Shown here piece by piece: positions 26,629-36,186 of a DNA stretch of 64,000 nt. A program made the translations under genes and the position numbers. Source of the DNA: Agrobacterium vitis (GTDB lineage: Bacteria > Pseudomonadota > Alphaproteobacteria > Rhizobiales > Rhizobiaceae). Positions within the stretch are counted from its first letter, which is position 1. The number at the start of each line of letters is the position of its first letter. The stretch lies in contig NZ_AP023272.1 in the NCBI RefSeq assembly GCF_013426735.1, positions 2,710,501-2,774,500 on the forward strand. Reading direction: 5' to 3'. The notes beneath the pieces are model-generated. The model saw nothing but the letters and a program-made list of their open reading frames with translations, was not told where the DNA came from and ran no database searches.

Positions 26629-27108
26629 TCAGTAAAGCCGCCGCCGTAGCCGGACCTTGGGAATTTCCAGCTCCATGACTGCGTCGCGCTCCATACCCTG
26701 CCAGACTGTCTCGAAACCGCAGCTTTTATAAAGGGCCTGGGCAGCAAAATTGTTCTGGTGGGTGGAAATTCGGGCCTGTTTTACCCCTTCGCACCGCATT
26801 GTCTCGCAAAAGTGCAGCACCAGCGACCGGCCAATGCCACGCCGCTGATGGTCAGGCGAGATCCAGATATCGGACATCACATCCCGCTCCGCCTCACGCG
26901 CGCCCCAACCGGCAATCGTCCCTTCGACCTCGGCGACAATGACATCCAGCGCAGGCTCAAAAGGGAAGCGCAAAAACGCTTCCTTGACCTTTTGCGCAAT
27001 AGCCGGATCGGTCATGGTGCGATCCAGCGGTCCGGTGGAGCGCCAGCTGTCCCAGCCGATGTAGCCAACCATCTGCCGGTCAGCCTCCATCATCGGCCTT
27101 AGGATCAT
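26629..27108 (-). CDS. GNAT family N-acetyltransferase
   Basis: A 159-residue acetyltransferase. I start at the ATG at 27108, 4 nt past the gatA stop at 27113, with GGTAGG just upstream inside gatA; a longer frame would overlap gatA by some 50 nt. SDIWISPDHQRRGIGRSLVLHF is the acetyl-CoA loop, and ISTHQNNFAAQALYKSCGF the late block. It should be translated from the gatC-gatA message. It is a likely paralogue of the following GNAT gene. Substrate unknown. Confidence 0.87.
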   Translation of the reverse strand: MILRPMMEADRQMVGYIGWDSWRSTGPLDRTMTDPAIAQKVKEAFLRFPFEPALDVIVAEVEGTIAGWGAREAERDVMSDIWISPDHQRRGIGRSLVLHFCETMRCEGVKQARISTHQNNFAAQALYKSCGFETVWQGMERDAVMELEIPKVRLRRRLY

Positions 27109-27112
27109 CAGC

Positions 27113-28594
27113 CTACCACCACTGAGCGGGCGTGAACTTTCCGGCGGCCTGTTCGATGACATGGGCGGTTTTGAAAAGGGTTTCTTCCTCGAAGGGCTTG
27201 CCGATCAGTTGCAGGCCAAGCGGCAGACCCTTGGCGTCGAGACCAGCAGGAACGGACAGGCCCGGCAGACCCGCCATGTTTAGCGTCACCGAGAAGATGT
27301 CGTTGAGATACATTTTCACCGGATCGGCGGCCAGATCCTTATCGCCAATGGCGAAGGCCGAGGACGGAGTGATCGGCGTCAGGATCGCATCGACACCATC
27401 TGCAAACACCTGTTCGAAATCGCGCTTTATCAGCGTGCGGACCTTCTGGGCACGCAGGTAATAGGCATCGTAGTAGCCAGCCGAAAGCACATAGGTGCCC
27501 ATCAGGATACGGCGCTGCACTTCCTTGCCGAAGCCCGCCGCGCGGCTCTTTTCATACATGTCGGCAATATCCTTGCCATCAACACGCAAGCCATAGCGCA
27601 CACCGTCATAGCGGGCGAGATTGGACGAGGCTTCGGCTGAGGCGACAATGTAATAGGCTGGCAAGGCGTATTTGGTATGCGGCAGGGAAATATCGACAAT
27701 CTCGGCACCGGCCTCCTTCAACCAGGCCATGCCCTTCTGCCAGAGGGCTTCGATCTCTTCCGGCATGCCATCGACGCGGTACTCCCGGGGAATGCCGATT
27801 TTCATCCCCTTAACGGACTGGCCGATAGCCGCCTCATAGTTCGGTGCCAGAAGATCAACCGAGGTCGTGTCCTTCTCGTCAATGCTGGCCATGGATTTCA
27901 AAAGGATGGCGGCGTCGCGCACGTCGCGGGCAATAGGACCGGCCTGATCGAGCGACGAGGCATAAGCAACAATACCCCAACGCGAGCAACGGCCATAGGT
28001 GGGCTTGATGCCGACAGTCCCGGTGAAAGCTGCCGGCTGGCGGATGGAGCCACCGGTATCGGAAGCAGTGGCACCCGCGCAAAGCCGTGCAGCCACAGCC
28101 GCCGCCGAACCGCCGGATGAACCGCCCGGCACCAGCTTTTCCTCAGATCCCGTGGCGCGCCATGGATTGACCACCGGACCATAGAAGGAGTTTTCGTTGG
28201 ACGAACCCATGGCGAATTCGTCCATGTTCAGCTTGCCCAGCATCACGGCACCCTCGTTCCAGAGGTTCTGCGTAACGGTCGATTCGTATTTTGGCTTGAA
28301 GCCGTCGAGAATGTTCGAGCAGGCCTGGGTATGGACGTCGCGGGTGGCGAACAGGTCCTTGACGCCAAGCGGAATGCCCTCCAGCGCGCCAGCCTTGCCG
28401 GTGGCCAGCCGCGCATCCGAGGCCTTGGCCATATCGCGGGCAATCTCCGGCGTCACCGTCACATAGGCATTGATGGCACCATTGGCAGCCTCGATGGCGC
28501 CCAGATAGGCATCCGTCAGCTCAACGGCGGTGATATCCTTGGAAACCAGCTTTTCGCGGGCTTCGGCAATGGTGAGGCTGGTGAGTTCGCTCAT
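27113..28594 (-). CDS. gatA: Asp-tRNA(Asn)/Glu-tRNA(Gln) amidotransferase subunit A
   Basis: GatA is the glutaminase/amidase subunit of GatCAB and frees ammonia from glutamine. The amidase-signature triad is visible: Lys79 in [10 protein letters not shown], cis-Ser159 in [15 protein letters not shown], and the nucleophile Ser183 in [14 protein letters not shown]. The protein is 493 residues from the ATG at 28594; a GTG four codons earlier has no better ribosome site. It lies 71 nt after gatC. Confidence 0.97.
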   Translation of the reverse strand: MSELTSLTIAEAREKLVSKDITAVELTDAYLGAIEAANGAINAYVTVTPEIARDMAKASDARLATGKAGALEGIPLGVKDLFATRDVHTQACSNILDGFKPKYESTVTQNLWNEGAVMLGKLNMDEFAMGSSNENSFYGPVVNPWRATGSEEKLVPGGSSGGSAAAVAARLCAGATASDTGGSIRQPAAFTGTVGIKPTYGRCSRWGIVAYASSLDQAGPIARDVRDAAILLKSMASIDEKDTTSVDLLAPNYEAAIGQSVKGMKIGIPREYRVDGMPEEIEALWQKGMAWLKEAGAEIVDISLPHTKYALPAYYIVASAEASSNLARYDGVRYGLRVDGKDIADMYEKSRAAGFGKEVQRRILMGTYVLSAGYYDAYYLRAQKVRTLIKRDFEQVFADGVDAILTPITPSSAFAIGDKDLAADPVKMYLNDIFSVTLNMAGLPGLSVPAGLDAKGLPLGLQLIGKPFEEETLFKTAHVIEQAAGKFTPAQWW

Positions 28595-28665
28595 GAATAC
28601 GGTCACTTTATAGTTGGCGCGGCTACGTCGAGAGTGTCGATGGAACGGTGGATAACCGGACCAGC

Positions 28666-28953
28666 TTATTCGACAACCTTGGGCACCAGGAAGAAATGGC
28701 GGTCGGTTTCCGGCGCATTGGCAACGATGTCATCGGCCTTGCCACCATCAGTGACAGCGTCCTTGCGCTTGCGCATCGCCATTGGCATGACAGACGTCAT
28801 CGGCTCGACGCCATCGACATTCACTTCCGACAATTGCTCGACAAAGCCGAGAATGCCATTCAACTCTCCCATGACCCGCTCGGCCTCGTCTTCGGGCAGA
28901 GCAATACGGGCAAGCTTGGCAACACGCTTGACGGTGGCGAGATCAACGGACAT
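28666..28953 (-). CDS. gatC: Asp-tRNA(Asn)/Glu-tRNA(Gln) amidotransferase subunit C
   Basis: GatC is the 95-residue subunit that wraps around GatA and GatB and stabilises the complex. The pattern [17 protein letters not shown], then [23 protein letters not shown] and the C-terminal [15 protein letters not shown] are typical. GGAG stands 7 nt before the ATG at 28953, which I prefer over an ATG two codons upstream. First gene of the gatC-gatA-GNAT-GNAT group. Confidence 0.95.
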   Translation of the reverse strand: MSVDLATVKRVAKLARIALPEDEAERVMGELNGILGFVEQLSEVNVDGVEPMTSVMPMAMRKRKDAVTDGGKADDIVANAPETDRHFFLVPKVVE

Positions 28954-29056
28954 CGGCATTCTCCAGATCGATTATCAGACCCGCTATAATCGCCGAACCG
29001 CGCCCGCGCAACGGGCAGGCTTTTGCCACCCTCGAATTTTCACCCCTGGCCTCGCA

Positions 29057-29092
29057 TTTTCGCCCCTAGAGAGAATGATCCAGGGGCGAAAA
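29057..29092 (-). terminator. Hairpin downstream of the UPF0173 hydrolase gene
   Basis: TTTTCGCCCCT (29057-29067) and AGGGGCGAAAA (29082-29092) form a perfect 11-bp stem with a 14-nt loop, 24 nt past the hydrolase stop on the minus strand. No T-run beyond the stem. A near copy of the left arm (TTTTCACCCCT) lies about 20 nt away. Confidence 0.5.
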
Positions 29093-29116
29093 CAACGATT
29101 TCAGCAAGGCATTATT

Positions 29117-29821
29117 TCAAAGCGACAGCGTTTCGCCCGGCTTGGGTGCCTTGACCTCGGTTTTCGAACCTTCCATGCCGCCCACGAATTTTTCCGGGGT
29201 CTGGTCGATGATCGGGAAGGTGCCGTAATGGGCGGGGATCGCGGTCTTGAAGTTGAAGAATCGCTGGCAGGCAAGTGCTGCAACCGCACCACCCATGGTG
29301 AAACGGTCACCAATCGGCACGATGCCGATATCGGGCTGATGCAATTCGTTGATCAGCGCCATATCCGAGAAAATATCGGTATCGCCCATATGCAGCAGCG
29401 ATGCCTCATCCTGGAAATGCAGCATCAACCCATTGGCATTGCCGAGCGCATGAGACACGCCATCCTCGGTGATCTGCGCGGAAGAATGCAGCGCATTGGT
29501 AAAGGTCGCGGTAAAGCCGCCGAGATCGATCGTGCCACCGGTATTGCCCATCTCGATTTTCTGGACACCCTTGGCACCAAGCCAGGCAGCGAGATCGGCA
29601 TTGGCCAGCACGGTTGCGCCGGTATCCTTGGCAATCGCCACCGTATCGCCGACATGGTCACCATGGCCGTGGGTCAGTAGAATATGCGTGACGCCCTTGG
29701 TCATATCCTTCATATCCAGCCCGGAAAAGCTGGCATTGTGGGTCAGGAACGGGTCGATCAGAATGGTGGCCTTGGCGGTTTCGAGACGAAAGGCCGAATG
29801 GCCGAGCCAGGTGAGTTTCAT
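29117..29821 (-). CDS. Metal-dependent hydrolase, UPF0173 (metallo-beta-lactamase fold)
   Basis: A 234-residue UlaG-like hydrolase. [14 protein letters not shown] opens the fold; the zinc motif is [11 protein letters not shown] (about residues 49-59), with later metal ligands in LHMGDTDIF and [10 protein letters not shown]. The substrate is unknown. I start at the ATG at 29821, since upstream codons do not match the family. It faces away from ruvX. Confidence 0.9.
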   Translation of the reverse strand: MKLTWLGHSAFRLETAKATILIDPFLTHNASFSGLDMKDMTKGVTHILLTHGHGDHVGDTVAIAKDTGATVLANADLAAWLGAKGVQKIEMGNTGGTIDLGGFTATFTNALHSSAQITEDGVSHALGNANGLMLHFQDEASLLHMGDTDIFSDMALINELHQPDIGIVPIGDRFTMGGAVAALACQRFFNFKTAIPAHYGTFPIIDQTPEKFVGGMEGSKTEVKAPKPGETLSL

Positions 29822-29965
29822 GGAATATCCTCTATGGATGAATGAAAATGGTTTGCCCGCCAAGACATATGGCATAAGCAGCGCAAGAAAAGACCAAACC
29901 ACAAGGATATCCCCGTATCCCCACGGTTTGGCATGAACACACTATTCACATTTTGAGAAACAGTT

Positions 29966-30442
29966 ATGGCGACCCTGGAAATCGAAGAACTGGCGCAAAG
30001 CCTGCAACCGGGTCAGGCCGTGGCGGGGCTTGATCTCGGCACCAAGACCATCGGCCTTGCCATGTCGGATCTCGGACGCCGGTTCGCTTCGCCGCGCACG
30101 GTGATCAAGCGGACGAAATTTACCAAAGACGCCGAGGTTCTGCTGGCTTTTGCCGCCAAGGAAAAAGTCGCAGCCTTCGTCATCGGCCTGCCGATCAACA
30201 TGGATGGCTCTTCCGGGCCGCGTGTCCAGGCCACCCGCGCCTTTGTGCGCGCTATGGCCGAGAAGACCGACATTCCCTTCGTCTACTGGGATGAGCGGCT
30301 ATCAACAGTCGCGGCAACGCGCGCGTTGCTGGAAATGGACGTTTCGCGGGCCAAGCGGGCCGAACGGATTGATTCGGCAGCCGCCAGCTTCATTCTTCAA
30401 GGGGCGCTGGACAGGCTGTCTGGCCTTGCATCGACGCTTTGA
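29966..30442 (+). CDS. ruvX: Putative Holliday junction resolvase / pre-16S rRNA nuclease YqgF
   Basis: A 158-residue RNase H-fold nuclease. [18 protein letters not shown] carries the first catalytic Asp; [31 protein letters not shown] (with Glu) and a late [16 protein letters not shown] (Asp) complete the site. The E. coli counterpart finishes the 5' end of 16S rRNA; a role in Holliday junction cleavage is also proposed. Its 3' end overlaps the oppositely read gene at 30397 by 46 nt. Confidence 0.93.
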
Positions 30443-30717
30443 AGCTGACGCGCTTTCCACCAGGCGGCAATCTGCTTACGGCGACGAAAAGCAACTAGGC
30501 TGAACAGCACAGTGCTATCGACGACGATGGCACGCATGACCAACGGCGGAATGCTTTCTGGCGCGATGCCCAGAACATTGCCATAGATGGTAAAGACCAG
30601 ATCATGGGTCTGGCGGGTCAGCATGAAAAAGCCGAAGCTCATGTCGTTAAGCGACAGATAATACCAGCTTCCCAAAAGCAGGATTGGCCCAGCCCAGAAG
30701 ATCAGCAGATATTTCAT
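30397..30717 (-). CDS. Small inner-membrane protein (106 aa), possibly DUF6105
   Basis: Two to three hydrophobic segments (about residues 3-21, 28-50, 60-78) are followed by an Arg/Lys-rich cytoplasmic tail. The motif [15 protein letters not shown] and the Pro-Pro-Leu-Val region recall a small protein common in Rhizobiaceae (DUF6105 as I recall it, not checked). The upstream gene ends in ATGA, overlapping this start by 4 nt, so the two are coupled. The last 46 nt overlap the end of ruvX on the other strand, so the tail is double-coding. Confidence 0.65.
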
Positions 30718-30914
30718 GCCAGCCTCCCCTTAACCGAGACGGATAGACGCGGCAGGAGATGGTCGAAAAGATCATCCGGTGCCTTCAGCACCAGCCAATT
30801 GATCGCCGCCATGGTGCACAGCACCAATGCTGGCACCGCAATATCCAATGCCAAAACGGCAAAAAACGCCATCATGACGCCCAGTGCCACATATTTCCGA
30901 AGGCCAGTCATCAT
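30714..30914 (-). CDS. Small membrane protein (66 aa)
   Basis: Two hydrophobic segments (about residues 7-22 and 25-43), then a more polar C-terminal third with LFDHLLPRLSV. The start ATG-ATG at 30914 has AGGGGCGGG upstream. Its stop overlaps the next start by ATGA, which argues for a real two-gene unit. I do not recognise the family. Confidence 0.6.
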   Translation of the reverse strand: MMTGLRKYVALGVMMAFFAVLALDIAVPALVLCTMAAINWLVLKAPDDLFDHLLPRLSVSVKGRLA

Positions 30915-30977
30915 TACCCGCCCCTATTGGTTGCATTCACCAGCAGAGTTAACGGTTAATGAATGCCGCACAACGTA

Positions 30978-30994
30978 AACCTTTTATTAAGGTT
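30978..30994. promoter_or_regulatory. Inverted repeat upstream of the small membrane protein pair
   Basis: AACCTT (30978-30983) and AAGGTT (30989-30994) flank TTATT, just upstream of the two-gene unit. A TTAACGGTTAA stretch lies about 35 nt nearer the gene. These could be operator or promoter parts; weak evidence. Confidence 0.3.
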
Positions 30995-31095
30995 AATTTT
31001 GGGGGGATGGGGCTGTGGATAGATTGGCGGCGGGCCTGCGTCAAAAGAGCGATTCATCCAAGCTTTGCTATCCCACTTTCAAAAGCTGGGTCATG

Positions 31096-31350
31096 TCACT
31101 CGTAAACGATGACAAACAAGGCGTCGTGATCGGCTTCATCCCATAAATATCGAAGCAAAAGATCAGCATCAGATGACCAGTCACGGGTTTCATAACTTGT
31201 CATCGTGAAATCGACTATATTTGTGTTATCCAAAACAAGATCAGCGCCACGCTTATAGAGCTGCTCCATCCCCAATATTATAGCGGACTTTCGCTTGCAA
31301 TCATTGACGAAATTGATTGCCTCTCGATGGGGCAAAGGTACTGTTTCCAT
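31096..31350 (-). CDS. Hypothetical protein (84 aa), AT-rich gene
   Basis: I do not recognise it. The 84-residue product is acidic, soluble and ends in ADHDALFVIVYE. Base composition is visibly lower in G+C than the flanks, and codons such as ATA and TTA occur. The ribosome site is weak, so the exact start is unsure. It is 92 nt downstream of another AT-rich gene on the same strand; the two look like one acquired unit. Confidence 0.5.
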   Translation of the reverse strand: METVPLPHREAINFVNDCKRKSAIILGMEQLYKRGADLVLDNTNIVDFTMTSYETRDWSSDADLLLRYLWDEADHDALFVIVYE

Positions 31351-31442
31351 GACCCACCGCGAAGAAAGGGTGACGATCTTCCTGCTTGCCGGAATTGAAA
31401 TTTCAACGCCTTAGAATAAGTGGATATCATTGATCCCGTCGA

Positions 31443-31925
31443 TTAAGTCGGGCCGATTTTTTCATAGCAATATTCATTTAGCGCAAATTCCGGAACAAGC
31501 TGCAACGTTTTAAATCTTTCACCGATCAGAGCCACGGAATAAGGGTAGTCGCCAGACACAATATAGAACTCTTCTCCGTCCAGACTTTCAAACTTCAATC
31601 CGCATTCGGCCCTGCCCCAGTCACCGACGTAAACCATCTTAGAACAAGCCCCGATTAATAATCTATCAAAATGAAATATGCAGGACCTTGTTTCAAGACA
31701 TCCGCCTGCAATATGGCGCTCAATAAAAATATTCCCTACCTCATACCTCTCTCGAACATGGTTCATTTTTATAGATATGATTATTGAATTCTCATTTTCA
31801 TGAAATAATTCGATATATAGAGGCTTATATGTCGTACCATATACAACCTTAATCGAAAAAATGGGTTGTATTAATTCCTGCTCCACATTGATATCTTCGT
31901 CCACGACGAAAGGAAAATTCAGCAT
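31443..31925 (-). CDS. Hypothetical protein (160 aa), AT-rich gene, immunity-protein-like in character
   Basis: A clear gene: GAAGGAGG lies 6 nt before the ATG at 31925. The 160-residue product is soluble and acidic, with no signal peptide or membrane helix, alternating strands (FSIKVVYG, IIISIKMNHV, EFYIVSGDYPYSVALIG) and several Tyr and Cys. I recognise no family. The G+C content is clearly lower than in aidB next to it, with many ATA, AAA and TTT codons, which suggests transfer. Small acidic orphan proteins of this kind are often immunity proteins, but no toxin gene is seen nearby, so this is only a guess. It starts 47 nt past the aidB stop. Confidence 0.7.
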   Translation of the reverse strand: MLNFPFVVDEDINVEQELIQPIFSIKVVYGTTYKPLYIELFHENENSIIISIKMNHVRERYEVGNIFIERHIAGGCLETRSCIFHFDRLLIGACSKMVYVGDWGRAECGLKFESLDGEEFYIVSGDYPYSVALIGERFKTLQLVPEFALNEYCYEKIGPT

Positions 31926-31972
31926 GAGCGGCCTCCTTCGGGCTTCTCACCGTGCAGGCGATCACATCCGTC

Positions 31973-33616
31973 TCAATCCACCGCCGGATACAGCAAATCA
32001 ATCAGATACCGGCTGTCGAATCGGGCATCAAGCACGCCGTAGGTATTGCGCCAGCCGCCTGTCAGGCGTGTCTCAAGAAAGGCATCAGCGATCTTGCCCG
32101 CCCCCATGCGGTAAAGCTCAGCGGCGGCGGCGGCGAGTGCCATTTGCTCGACCAGCAGGCGGGCAGCACCCTCGTCGCGTTCGCAAAGCGCCATAGCCGC
32201 GCGCAGCACTTCGACGGTCTTGCGGCCTGACGGGCCGAGATCGCGTTCCAGCTCGGCAAACACCATTTCGAACAGGTCTTTACCACGGGCCAGCACGCGC
32301 AACACGTCCAGCGCCATGACGTTGCCGGAGCCTTCCCAGATGGCGTTAACAGGGGCCTCGCGGTAATGGCGGGCAATGGCGCGTTCTTCCACATAGCCGC
32401 TGCCACCGATGCATTCCATCGCTTCATAGATCAGCGGCGGCGCCATCTTGCAGACCCAGTATTTCACCACCGGCGTCATCACCCGTGCGTAAGCCGCATC
32501 GGCGGGATTATCACGGGCGCGGTCGAAGGCCTCAGCCAGCCGGAAGGACAGCGCCGTGGCCGCCGCCACATCCAGCGCCATATCGGCAAGAACCCTGGTC
32601 ATGATCGGCTGATCGACCAGCTTTTTGCCAAACACCGAGCGGCCCCGCACATGGTGGACAGCTTCCGCCATCGAAGCGCGCATGATACCCGCAGACGCCA
32701 GTGCGCAATCGAGCCGGGTCAGGGTTACCATTTCCAGGATGGTGCGAATGCCGCCGCCCTGCTCGCCCAGCAAAAAGCCGAAGGCATCGGTAAATTCGAC
32801 CTCGGAGGAGGCATTGGAGCGATTGCCGATCTTGTCCTTCAGCCGCTGGAACTGCAAACCATTGGCCGAACCGTCTTCCAACAGGCGCGGCACCAGAAAA
32901 CAGCCGACTCCCTCAGGCATTTGCGCCAGCATGACGAAACCATCGCTCATCGGTGCCGACATGAACCATTTGTGGCCGGAGAGCCGGTAGATCCCCTCAC
33001 CCACCCGTGTGGCGGTGGAGATATTGGCGCGCACATCGGTGCCGCCCTGTTTCTCCGTCATGCCCATGCCAATGGTAATGGCCGATTTCTGCATGGCGGG
33101 GCGGTTGGAACTGTCATATTTACGCGACAGAATCTTCGGTGCCCATTCCTTCTGCACCCGGGGCGAGCCCATCAGGGCGGCGACCGAGGCGCTGGTCATG
33201 GTCAGCGGGCAGAGATGGCCGCATTCAAGCTGGGCGGTGAGATAGAATCGCACGGCGCGGGCCTTGTGGTCCTGCCCGCGTGCATCCGCTAAGTTTTCCC
33301 AGACGGAGGAATGCAGGCCGGTTGCCATGGAACGGCGCATCAGCGCGTGCCAGGCCGGATGAAACTCCACCACATCCAGCCGCTCGCCGCGTGGCCCGTG
33401 AGTGCGCAGTTCCGGCGGATTGTGGTTGGCCATACGGGCCAGTTCCTGCGCCTCATGCGAGGTCACATAGCGGCCAAGCGTATCATATTCATCGCGCAGG
33501 TTGCGGCTGAGGCCATTGGTAATATCGACCACCAGCGGATCGGTGCGAAAGGCGTTCACGCCGGACCAGGGCCTTGGCTGATTGAGTTCCAGCAATTTGT
33601 CTTCCGTACGGCTCAT
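31973..33616 (-). CDS. aidB: Acyl-CoA dehydrogenase-like protein, AidB type
   Basis: A 547-residue flavoprotein of the AidB branch of acyl-CoA dehydrogenases. The N-terminal NQPRPWSGVNAFRTDPL stretch, TEKQGGTDVRANI (flavin-binding), SGHKWFMSAPMSDGFVMLAQ, the IYEAMECIGGSGYVEE block and REAPVNAIWEGSGNVMALDVLR all match AidB. In E. coli AidB is induced by alkylating agents and binds DNA; its enzymatic substrate is unclear. The start at 33616 is the first ATG with family match. No ada or alk gene is near. The usual acyl-CoA dehydrogenase reaction cannot be assumed. Confidence 0.9.
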   Translation of the reverse strand: MSRTEDKLLELNQPRPWSGVNAFRTDPLVVDITNGLSRNLRDEYDTLGRYVTSHEAQELARMANHNPPELRTHGPRGERLDVVEFHPAWHALMRRSMATGLHSSVWENLADARGQDHKARAVRFYLTAQLECGHLCPLTMTSASVAALMGSPRVQKEWAPKILSRKYDSSNRPAMQKSAITIGMGMTEKQGGTDVRANISTATRVGEGIYRLSGHKWFMSAPMSDGFVMLAQMPEGVGCFLVPRLLEDGSANGLQFQRLKDKIGNRSNASSEVEFTDAFGFLLGEQGGGIRTILEMVTLTRLDCALASAGIMRASMAEAVHHVRGRSVFGKKLVDQPIMTRVLADMALDVAAATALSFRLAEAFDRARDNPADAAYARVMTPVVKYWVCKMAPPLIYEAMECIGGSGYVEERAIARHYREAPVNAIWEGSGNVMALDVLRVLARGKDLFEMVFAELERDLGPSGRKTVEVLRAAMALCERDEGAARLLVEQMALAAAAAELYRMGAGKIADAFLETRLTGGWRNTYGVLDARFDSRYLIDLLYPAVD

Positions 33617-33917
33617 CCGCGTTCCAATTTTTATCTTTGTCTTACAGCAATGCCGCAAATCGATCTTTGTCGATGGTCTTTAACACGTTTGCGCGCATTT
33701 GCGACAGCATGGGTCAGGTCAACCGTCCAAAACGGGGGACAAAGGCTTGCACGCCTCAAGCAGGCTTGCTCCTGATCATCGCAGTCTTTATAGACCGCGC
33801 GACCCCTTCGGAGTCTCATGCTTTCACCACGAAGCGGAGAGACTCCAAAGCCTTTCGTTGTCGTTTGTCCTGTCGGAAAATCGGGCTCCATTTTTCCCTG
33901 ACGAACTCTAGGAGAAC
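33617..33917. other. Leader and promoter region of pyrB-pyrC, with inverted repeats
   Basis: Between aidB (minus) and pyrB (plus). It holds GGAGTCTC (33810-33817) and GAGACTCC (33839-33846), a perfect 8-bp inverted repeat with flanking CTT/AAG that extends it, and a smaller GTC-TTTATA-GAC hairpin near 33784. These may form structures in the pyrB leader; pyrimidine attenuation or translational control is possible but unproven. Confidence 0.4.
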
Positions 33918-34880
33918 ATGCGCATGGTCTTCTTTCCCCATCGCCATCTGATTGGCATCAAGGGCCTTACCGAAACCGATATTACCTATCTGCTCGATAA
34001 AGCTGACGAAGCGGTAAAAATCAGCCGCCAGCGTGAAAAAAAGACCTCGACCCTGCGCGGTCTGACCCAGATCAACCTGTTTTTCGAGGCGTCCACCCGC
34101 ACCCAGTCATCCTTCGAGCTGGCGGGCAAGCGGCTCGGTGCCGATGTGATGAACATGTCGGTCGGCAATTCGTCGGTCAAGAAAGGCGAAACGCTGATCG
34201 ATACGGCGATGACGCTGAACGCCATGCACCCGGACGTGCTGGTGGTGCGCCATGCCTCAGCCGGTGCGGCAGCACTTCTCTCGCAAAAGGTCGCCTGCGC
34301 GGTGATCAATGCCGGCGATGGCCAGCATGAACATCCAACCCAGGCGCTGCTCGACGCGCTGACCATCCGGCGCGCCAAGGGCAAGCTGTCTCGGATCATT
34401 GTCGCCATCTGCGGCGACGTGCTGCATTCGCGCGTCGCCCGCTCCAATATTCTGCTGCTCAATGCCATGGGCGCGCGGGTCCGGGTCGTGGCCCCCGCCA
34501 CGCTGCTGCCTTCGGGCATTGCCGATATGAGCGTCGAAGTCTTCCACGATATGAAGGAAGGCCTGAAAGGCGCCGATGTGGTGATGATGCTGCGCTTGCA
34601 GCGCGAGCGCATGGCAGGGTCGTTTGTCCCGTCTATCCGCGAATATTTCCACTTCTACGGGCTTGATGCTGAAAAGCTGAAAGCCGCCAAGGAAGACGCC
34701 CTGGTCATGCATCCCGGGCCAATGAACCGCGGGGTGGAAATAGCCTCCGATGTGGCCGATGGGCCGCAAAGCGTCATCGAAAGCCAGGTCGAGATGGGCG
34801 TCGCCGTGCGCATGGCCGTGATGGAATCGCTGCTGATCTCTGACAATAACGGCCCGCGTAGCGAAGGAGTTGGCGCATGA
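33918..34880 (+). CDS. pyrB: Aspartate carbamoyltransferase catalytic subunit
   Basis: PyrB joins carbamoyl phosphate and aspartate in pyrimidine synthesis. The 320-residue protein has the carbamoyl-phosphate motif STRTQSSFE (S59-T60-R61-T62), then [27 protein letters not shown], and late [18 protein letters not shown] is 3 nt before the ATG at 33918 and 9 nt before a second in-frame ATG at 33924, so either may be used. No pyrI regulatory subunit is present. The stop overlaps pyrC by 4 nt; together with pyrC it is the usual class of PyrB plus inactive DHOase complex. Confidence 0.95.
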   Translation: MRMVFFPHRHLIGIKGLTETDITYLLDKADEAVKISRQREKKTSTLRGLTQINLFFEASTRTQSSFELAGKRLGADVMNMSVGNSSVKKGETLIDTAMTLNAMHPDVLVVRHASAGAAALLSQKVACAVINAGDGQHEHPTQALLDALTIRRAKGKLSRIIVAICGDVLHSRVARSNILLLNAMGARVRVVAPATLLPSGIADMSVEVFHDMKEGLKGADVVMMLRLQRERMAGSFVPSIREYFHFYGLDAEKLKAAKEDALVMHPGPMNRGVEIASDVADGPQSVIESQVEMGVAVRMAVMESLLISDNNGPRSEGVGA

Positions 34881-36166
34881 ACAAGCCGCTTGTCTTCACC
34901 AATGCCCGCATTATCGACCCGTCGCGTTCGCTGGATGAGGTTGGCAGCATTATCGTCTCCGCCGATGGCCGCATTCTGGCCGCCGGTGCGGATGCTCGCA
35001 ATCAGGGCGCACCCGAGGGTGCCGAGGTCAGGGACTGCAAAGGACTTGTCGCGGCACCGGGTCTGGTGGATGCGCAGGTGTTTGTCGGCGAACCCGGTGG
35101 TGAGCACCGCGAAACACTGGCCTCGGCTGGCAAGGCCGCAGCGGCTGGCGGCGTAACTTCCTTCGTGATGATGCCGGATACCGATCCTGTCATCGATGAC
35201 ATCGCCCTGGTGGAATTCATCAAAAACGCGGCGCGGGAAAAATCACCGGTCAATATCTATCCGGCAGCGGCCCTGACCCGTCGGTTGCGCGGCGAGGAAA
35301 TGACCGAATTCGGCCTGTTGCAACAGGCGGGCGCGGTCTGCTTCACCAATGGCCGCCATGGGCTGGACGATACGCTGGTGCTGCGCCGGGCGATGACCTA
35401 TGCGCGGGAATTCGGCGCGGTGATTTCGCTGGAACTGCACGAAAAATATCTCGGTAATGGGGTGATGAACGAGGGTCTGTTTGCCAGCTGGCTGGGCTTG
35501 TCCGGCGTGCCGAAGGAAGCCGAAATCATTCCGCTGGAACGCGACCTGCGCATTGCCGGGCTGACGCGGGCAAAATATCATGCCGCCAAGATTTCGGTGC
35601 CAGGCTCGGTGGAGGCCATCAAACTTGCCCGCTCACGCGGCGCGAACGTCACCTGCGGCATTTCCATCAACAATCTGTCGCTGAACGAAAACGATATCGG
35701 TGAATACCGGACCTTCTTCAAGCTGGCCCCGCCGCTGCGGGCCGAGGATGATCGGGTGGCGATGGTCGAGGCCTTGGCAAGTGGCGATATCGACATCATC
35801 GTTTCAGCCCATGATCCGCAGGATGTCGATACCAAGCGCCTGCCGTTTGCCGATGCCGCCGATGGCGCGGTCGGCCTGGAAACCTTACTGGCAGCAGCTC
35901 TCAGGCTGCATCATGCCGGTCAGGTACCGCTGATGCGGCTGATCGATGCGATGTCCACCCGGCCTGCCGAAATTTTCGGGCTGGATGCAGGCACATTGAA
36001 GCCGGGCGCAAAGGCCGATATCGTGTTGATCGATCTGGACGAGCCATGGTTGGTTGCCAAGGAGACTCTGTTGTCGCGCTCCAAGAATACCCCGTTCGAG
36101 GACGCCCGCTTTTCCGGTCGCGCCGTCGCCACCTATGTGGCTGGCCATCAGGTGTTTTCTCTTTAA
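34877..36166 (+). CDS. pyrC: Dihydroorotase-like protein, probably inactive partner of PyrB
   Basis: A 429-residue amidohydrolase-fold protein of the dihydroorotase family. The metal-binding motif DxHxH that normally follows PGLID is altered: here [14 protein letters not shown] (61-74) has Gln67 and Phe69 in place of the two His. The later HCED- and DHAPH-type motifs are also missing, with ELHEKYLGN and SAHDPQDVD instead. So I judge it a non-catalytic PyrC' that scaffolds PyrB, as in Pseudomonas; an active dihydroorotase should be encoded elsewhere. It overlaps pyrB by ATGA and precedes plsY by 20 nt. Confidence 0.85.
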   Translation: MNKPLVFTNARIIDPSRSLDEVGSIIVSADGRILAAGADARNQGAPEGAEVRDCKGLVAAPGLVDAQVFVGEPGGEHRETLASAGKAAAAGGVTSFVMMPDTDPVIDDIALVEFIKNAAREKSPVNIYPAAALTRRLRGEEMTEFGLLQQAGAVCFTNGRHGLDDTLVLRRAMTYAREFGAVISLELHEKYLGNGVMNEGLFASWLGLSGVPKEAEIIPLERDLRIAGLTRAKYHAAKISVPGSVEAIKLARSRGANVTCGISINNLSLNENDIGEYRTFFKLAPPLRAEDDRVAMVEALASGDIDIIVSAHDPQDVDTKRLPFADAADGAVGLETLLAAALRLHHAGQVPLMRLIDAMSTRPAEIFGLDAGTLKPGAKADIVLIDLDEPWLVAKETLLSRSKNTPFEDARFSGRAVATYVAGHQVFSL

Positions 36167-36186
36167 TTGGATTACAGGAGCCGACC

